The translations under genes and the position numbers were made by a program. Below are positions 62,101-64,000 of a stretch of 64,000 nt of DNA, in pieces. Location: contig NC_051141.1 of NCBI RefSeq assembly GCF_014839805.1, positions 10,920,777 to 10,984,776 on the forward strand, in the 5' to 3' direction. Each line of letters starts with the position of its first letter. The first letter of the stretch is position 1. The DNA comes from Manduca sexta. Its lineage: Eukaryota > Arthropoda > Insecta > Lepidoptera > Sphingidae. Below the pieces are notes generated by a model, which did not search any database, was not told the DNA's origin, and saw nothing but the letters and a program-made list of their open reading frames with translations.

Positions 62101-63223
62101 AGGCTTACAAGGGCAAGGAGGCTTACATGGTCCGGGCAGTTTACAGGGACAAGGAGGTTTACAGGGTCCGGGCGGTTTACAAGGGCAAGGTTTACATGGC
62201 CCAGGGGGCTTACAAGGACAGGGAGGATTACAGGGACCAGGTGGCTTACAAGGGCCAGGCGGAATGCATGGGCAAGGTGGTTTTCAAGGCCCAGGTAGTT
62301 ATACGGGGCCAGGAGGTCTTCAAGGCCAAGGTGGTGTACAAGGACCAGGACAAATATCGGGACAAGATGGTATGCAAAGACCAGGAGGAATATCAGGACA
62401 GGGTGGTGTGCAAGGACCAGGAGGAATATCGGGACAGGGTGGTGTACAAGGCCCAGGGGGAATAAATGGACAAAGCAGTATACAGGGACCCGGATCAGTA
62501 GGAATACCGGGACAACGTGGTGTACAAGGACCAGCAGTTCTCCAGGGCCAAGGTGGTTTGCAAGTACCCGGAGCTCTAATGAGCCCAGGTAGTCAACTAC
62601 GTCCAGGAGCTCTACAAGGTCCGGGTGGTATTCAAGGTCCTATTGGTCAATATGGTACATTATCTCCTGGAGGTAGTAGCGGCATACAAGGGCCGGGAGG
62701 CGAAAATACTTTGCAGGGCCCTCATGGTCAATATCACCCAGGAACAATAAATGGACCGAGCAGTTTGCAAGGACCTAGTGGAGGAATAAATTCAGGACAA
62801 AATGGACTACAAGTCCCCGGTGGCAACTATGGGTCAGGCCCGTTTACCGATCAAAGAGGCACACAAGGAACAAATGGACTATATGCTCCGGGGTCATCTG
62901 GTGGTCAGAATGTTTTACCTAATCAATACATTCCTGGATCCGTACAAACTGGCTATGGTACACCAACTGGGACTTATGGCTCATATGGACCAGGAACTGC
63001 AGACAGACAAAATGGACAATCCCTGTATGGTCCTGGTCAAAATATCGGCTCAGGAGGTACCGTTCCTTATGGCCATGGTCAACAAGGTGAGTTGGCTAGT
63101 GGCCAGAGCGGAGTCCCGAATCAATATGGAACAGGACAAGGTGCTCAAGGCCCACAGTATGGAAATGGTATGACTGGTGCAGGTCAATATGGCAACGGAT
63201 ACTATGGATACAATAAGAATGGG
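56152..63223 (+). CDS. Secreted Gly/Pro/Gln-rich structural protein (at least 1,104 residues, probably 3'-incomplete)
   Basis: Five exons join in phase: 56152-56268, 56459-56626, 58159-58417, 58640-58784 and 60601-63223. Residues 1-35 are a basic start plus a hydrophobic core (LIPLFSTVFILTVLL), a signal peptide. Residues 40-136 are a compact, non-repetitive domain with four Cys (LVCKDIETDVCLTW, RKCGYSQL, IIFCKIEKI), followed by RTRR at 133-136, a furin-type site. From about residue 225 the chain is Gly-rich: first NQGG/YGPNQ-type units, then a YYCCVAGPNN island, then about 25 hexapeptides G-G-L-Q-G-(P/Q), then YGPG-type repeats. The last exon probably ends at GGG|GTAAGA (63223); reading on gives a stop at 63238. 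It resembles silk, cuticle or matrix proteins in composition but no family is assigned. Intron 4 holds a Helitron. Confidence 0.75.
59204..59698 (+). mobile_element. Non-autonomous Helitron in intron 4 of the Gly-rich gene
   Basis: Same family as 16532-17419 but in plus orientation. It starts near CAGTATACTATTTGTATAAAG, contains GAACGTTCTAATCTCAG, CCACCGCGTCTGTCGGC and GAAACCCTGGGAACGAC, and ends GATCAAAAGCCAG followed by T (CTAG mutated to CCAG). One 123-base unit only. Confidence 0.65.
61980..62530 (+). repeat. Coding 18-bp tandem array (hexapeptide GGLQGP/GGLQGQ)
   Basis: About 25 degenerate units of the type GGTTTACAGGGCCCAGGT code for GGLQGP or GGLQGQ, with L replaced by V, I, M or F in later units. 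In one register Gly falls at every third residue (GLQ-GPG-GLQ-GQG). The run is broken by Ser substitutions and by one lost residue in the LQGQGLHGPGG unit. Confidence 0.9.
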
Positions 63224-63238
63224 GTAAGAAACACATGA

Positions 63239-64000
63239 AAATAATTATTATAAAACCTACATAACTAGGCTCGCAGGAGATCACCGATGTAAATATACAT
63301 AAAAACCTAACTGATGTGTCCTAAAAACTGTCACTTAGTTATAAAGTATACATAACCTAGCTGAAATTATTTATTTCGAAAACTTTAATCTTGATTTGTT
63401 TCATATTGTATTCTTTTTTCTCTTTCATATGAATAAAGACTTCACTAACCAACCGAGTCCGGTTTTAAAGCGCTCGTAAATACAGATCCATAGTGTGTAT
63501 TGTGCACTGTACAGCAGCTATAAATTCCGTAATTATTTTTTTATATATAACAGTCACATAAAAAATCTCTGTGTAGGAGTTTGCCTATGGTGTTGTTTGT
63601 AAGCGACACTAAACCGCCTTTGATCGTGACGCTTTAGCTGGTCGTATACCATCGCCTGCATAATCACAATTATGCATCGCTAATTTGCTACTATAGTCAC
63701 GATGGTTTAAAGGATTCTTATAGAACTACCTGATATAATGAAATGCAGTGTCATTACCCATGGTGTTAATAACTCTTCACCACGACTAATATAAACAAAC
63801 TTGTCTTTTGTATCATCACAGCCACGTTCCCGTTACTTTTTTTTTATTTAATGTTAAGAACAGTCCCACGTTAGTAGACCATGCTAAACCGAGACTACTA
63901 GACTATATACTTTCCGTCATGCTTTTCAAATGCGTGTAAAACGTGTTGCTCACTCGTTGTTAAGCTCGCCACGGGCTTGTCCTTTGACTTCCCTTATATA
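63239..64000. other. Right edge, non-coding
   Basis: Contains an AATAAA at about 63431 that could end the Gly-rich transcript if the last donor is not used. Otherwise nothing recognisable; further exons of that gene may lie beyond the window. Confidence 0.35.

Noticed and set aside
60620..62465. Long frames on both strands across the Gly-rich exon, including a Lys/Val-rich 162-codon frame at 61977
   Set aside because: By-products of the 18-bp repeat, which stays open in several frames; only the GGLQGP frame joins in phase to the upstream signal-peptide exons.
1..64000. CRISPR arrays, bacterial operons or prophage
   Set aside because: All direct repeats seen are eukaryotic mobile elements or minisatellites, and genes are split by introns.

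Overview
The window is animal, almost certainly lepidopteran (moth or butterfly), nuclear DNA. It is AT-rich, with small exons bounded by GT(AAG)...AG introns. It is crowded with repeats typical of Lepidoptera: CTAG-ending non-autonomous Helitrons, 5'-truncated non-LTR retrotransposons with short A tails, a hAT MITE and short interspersed repeats. There is no operon structure, rRNA, tRNA gene or CRISPR array. All gene models below were built by hand from reading frames, splice sites and phase consistency.

Layout. (1) 1-1.3 kb: first coding exon of an acidic Asn/Glu/Asp/Ser-rich protein on the minus strand, continuing off the left edge. (2) 2.4-12.7 kb: a repeat block. Two inverted copies of one ~1.3 kb terminal-inverted-repeat element flank a 3.5 kb spacer holding a dead LINE reverse transcriptase. 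The right copy carries two younger insertions, a LINE 3' fragment and a hAT MITE. (3) 12.8-21.2 kb, plus strand: a complete ten-exon EDEM3 gene (ER degradation-enhancing alpha-mannosidase-like, GH47 plus protease-associated domain). (4) 24.8-31.2 kb and 36.3-48.2 kb, minus strand: two head-to-tail genes for four-helix membrane proteins with proline-rich tails. They share intron phases 0-1-1-0-0 and a C-terminal motif, so I read them as tandem paralogues; the second appears to have alternative 3' exons. Between them lie a possible one-exon membrane protein (32.8 kb), two abutting perfect palindromes, a duplicated repeat pair, a minisatellite and a perfect hairpin. (5) 48.6-51.0 kb, plus: a TATA-driven gene for a small, sequon-rich secreted protein, head-to-head with the second membrane gene. 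(6) 52.3-55.8 kb, plus: a Tamalin/CYTIP-like PDZ scaffold with a C-terminal PDZ ligand. (7) 56.2-63.2 kb, plus: a secreted Gly/Pro/Gln-rich protein with a signal peptide, a Cys-containing N-terminal domain, a furin-type site and a long GPGG/GLQ hexapeptide array; it probably continues past the window's right side.

The genes do not form an obvious pathway. EDEM3 acts in ER-associated degradation. The paired four-helix proteins are plasma- or junction-membrane candidates, the PDZ protein is a cortical scaffold candidate, and the last gene encodes an extracellular structural protein. The most unusual items are the tandem membrane-protein pair with alternative tails, the furin-site plus collagen-register architecture of the Gly-rich protein, the paired perfect palindromes near 33.3 kb, and the nested transposon block with in-window empty sites.
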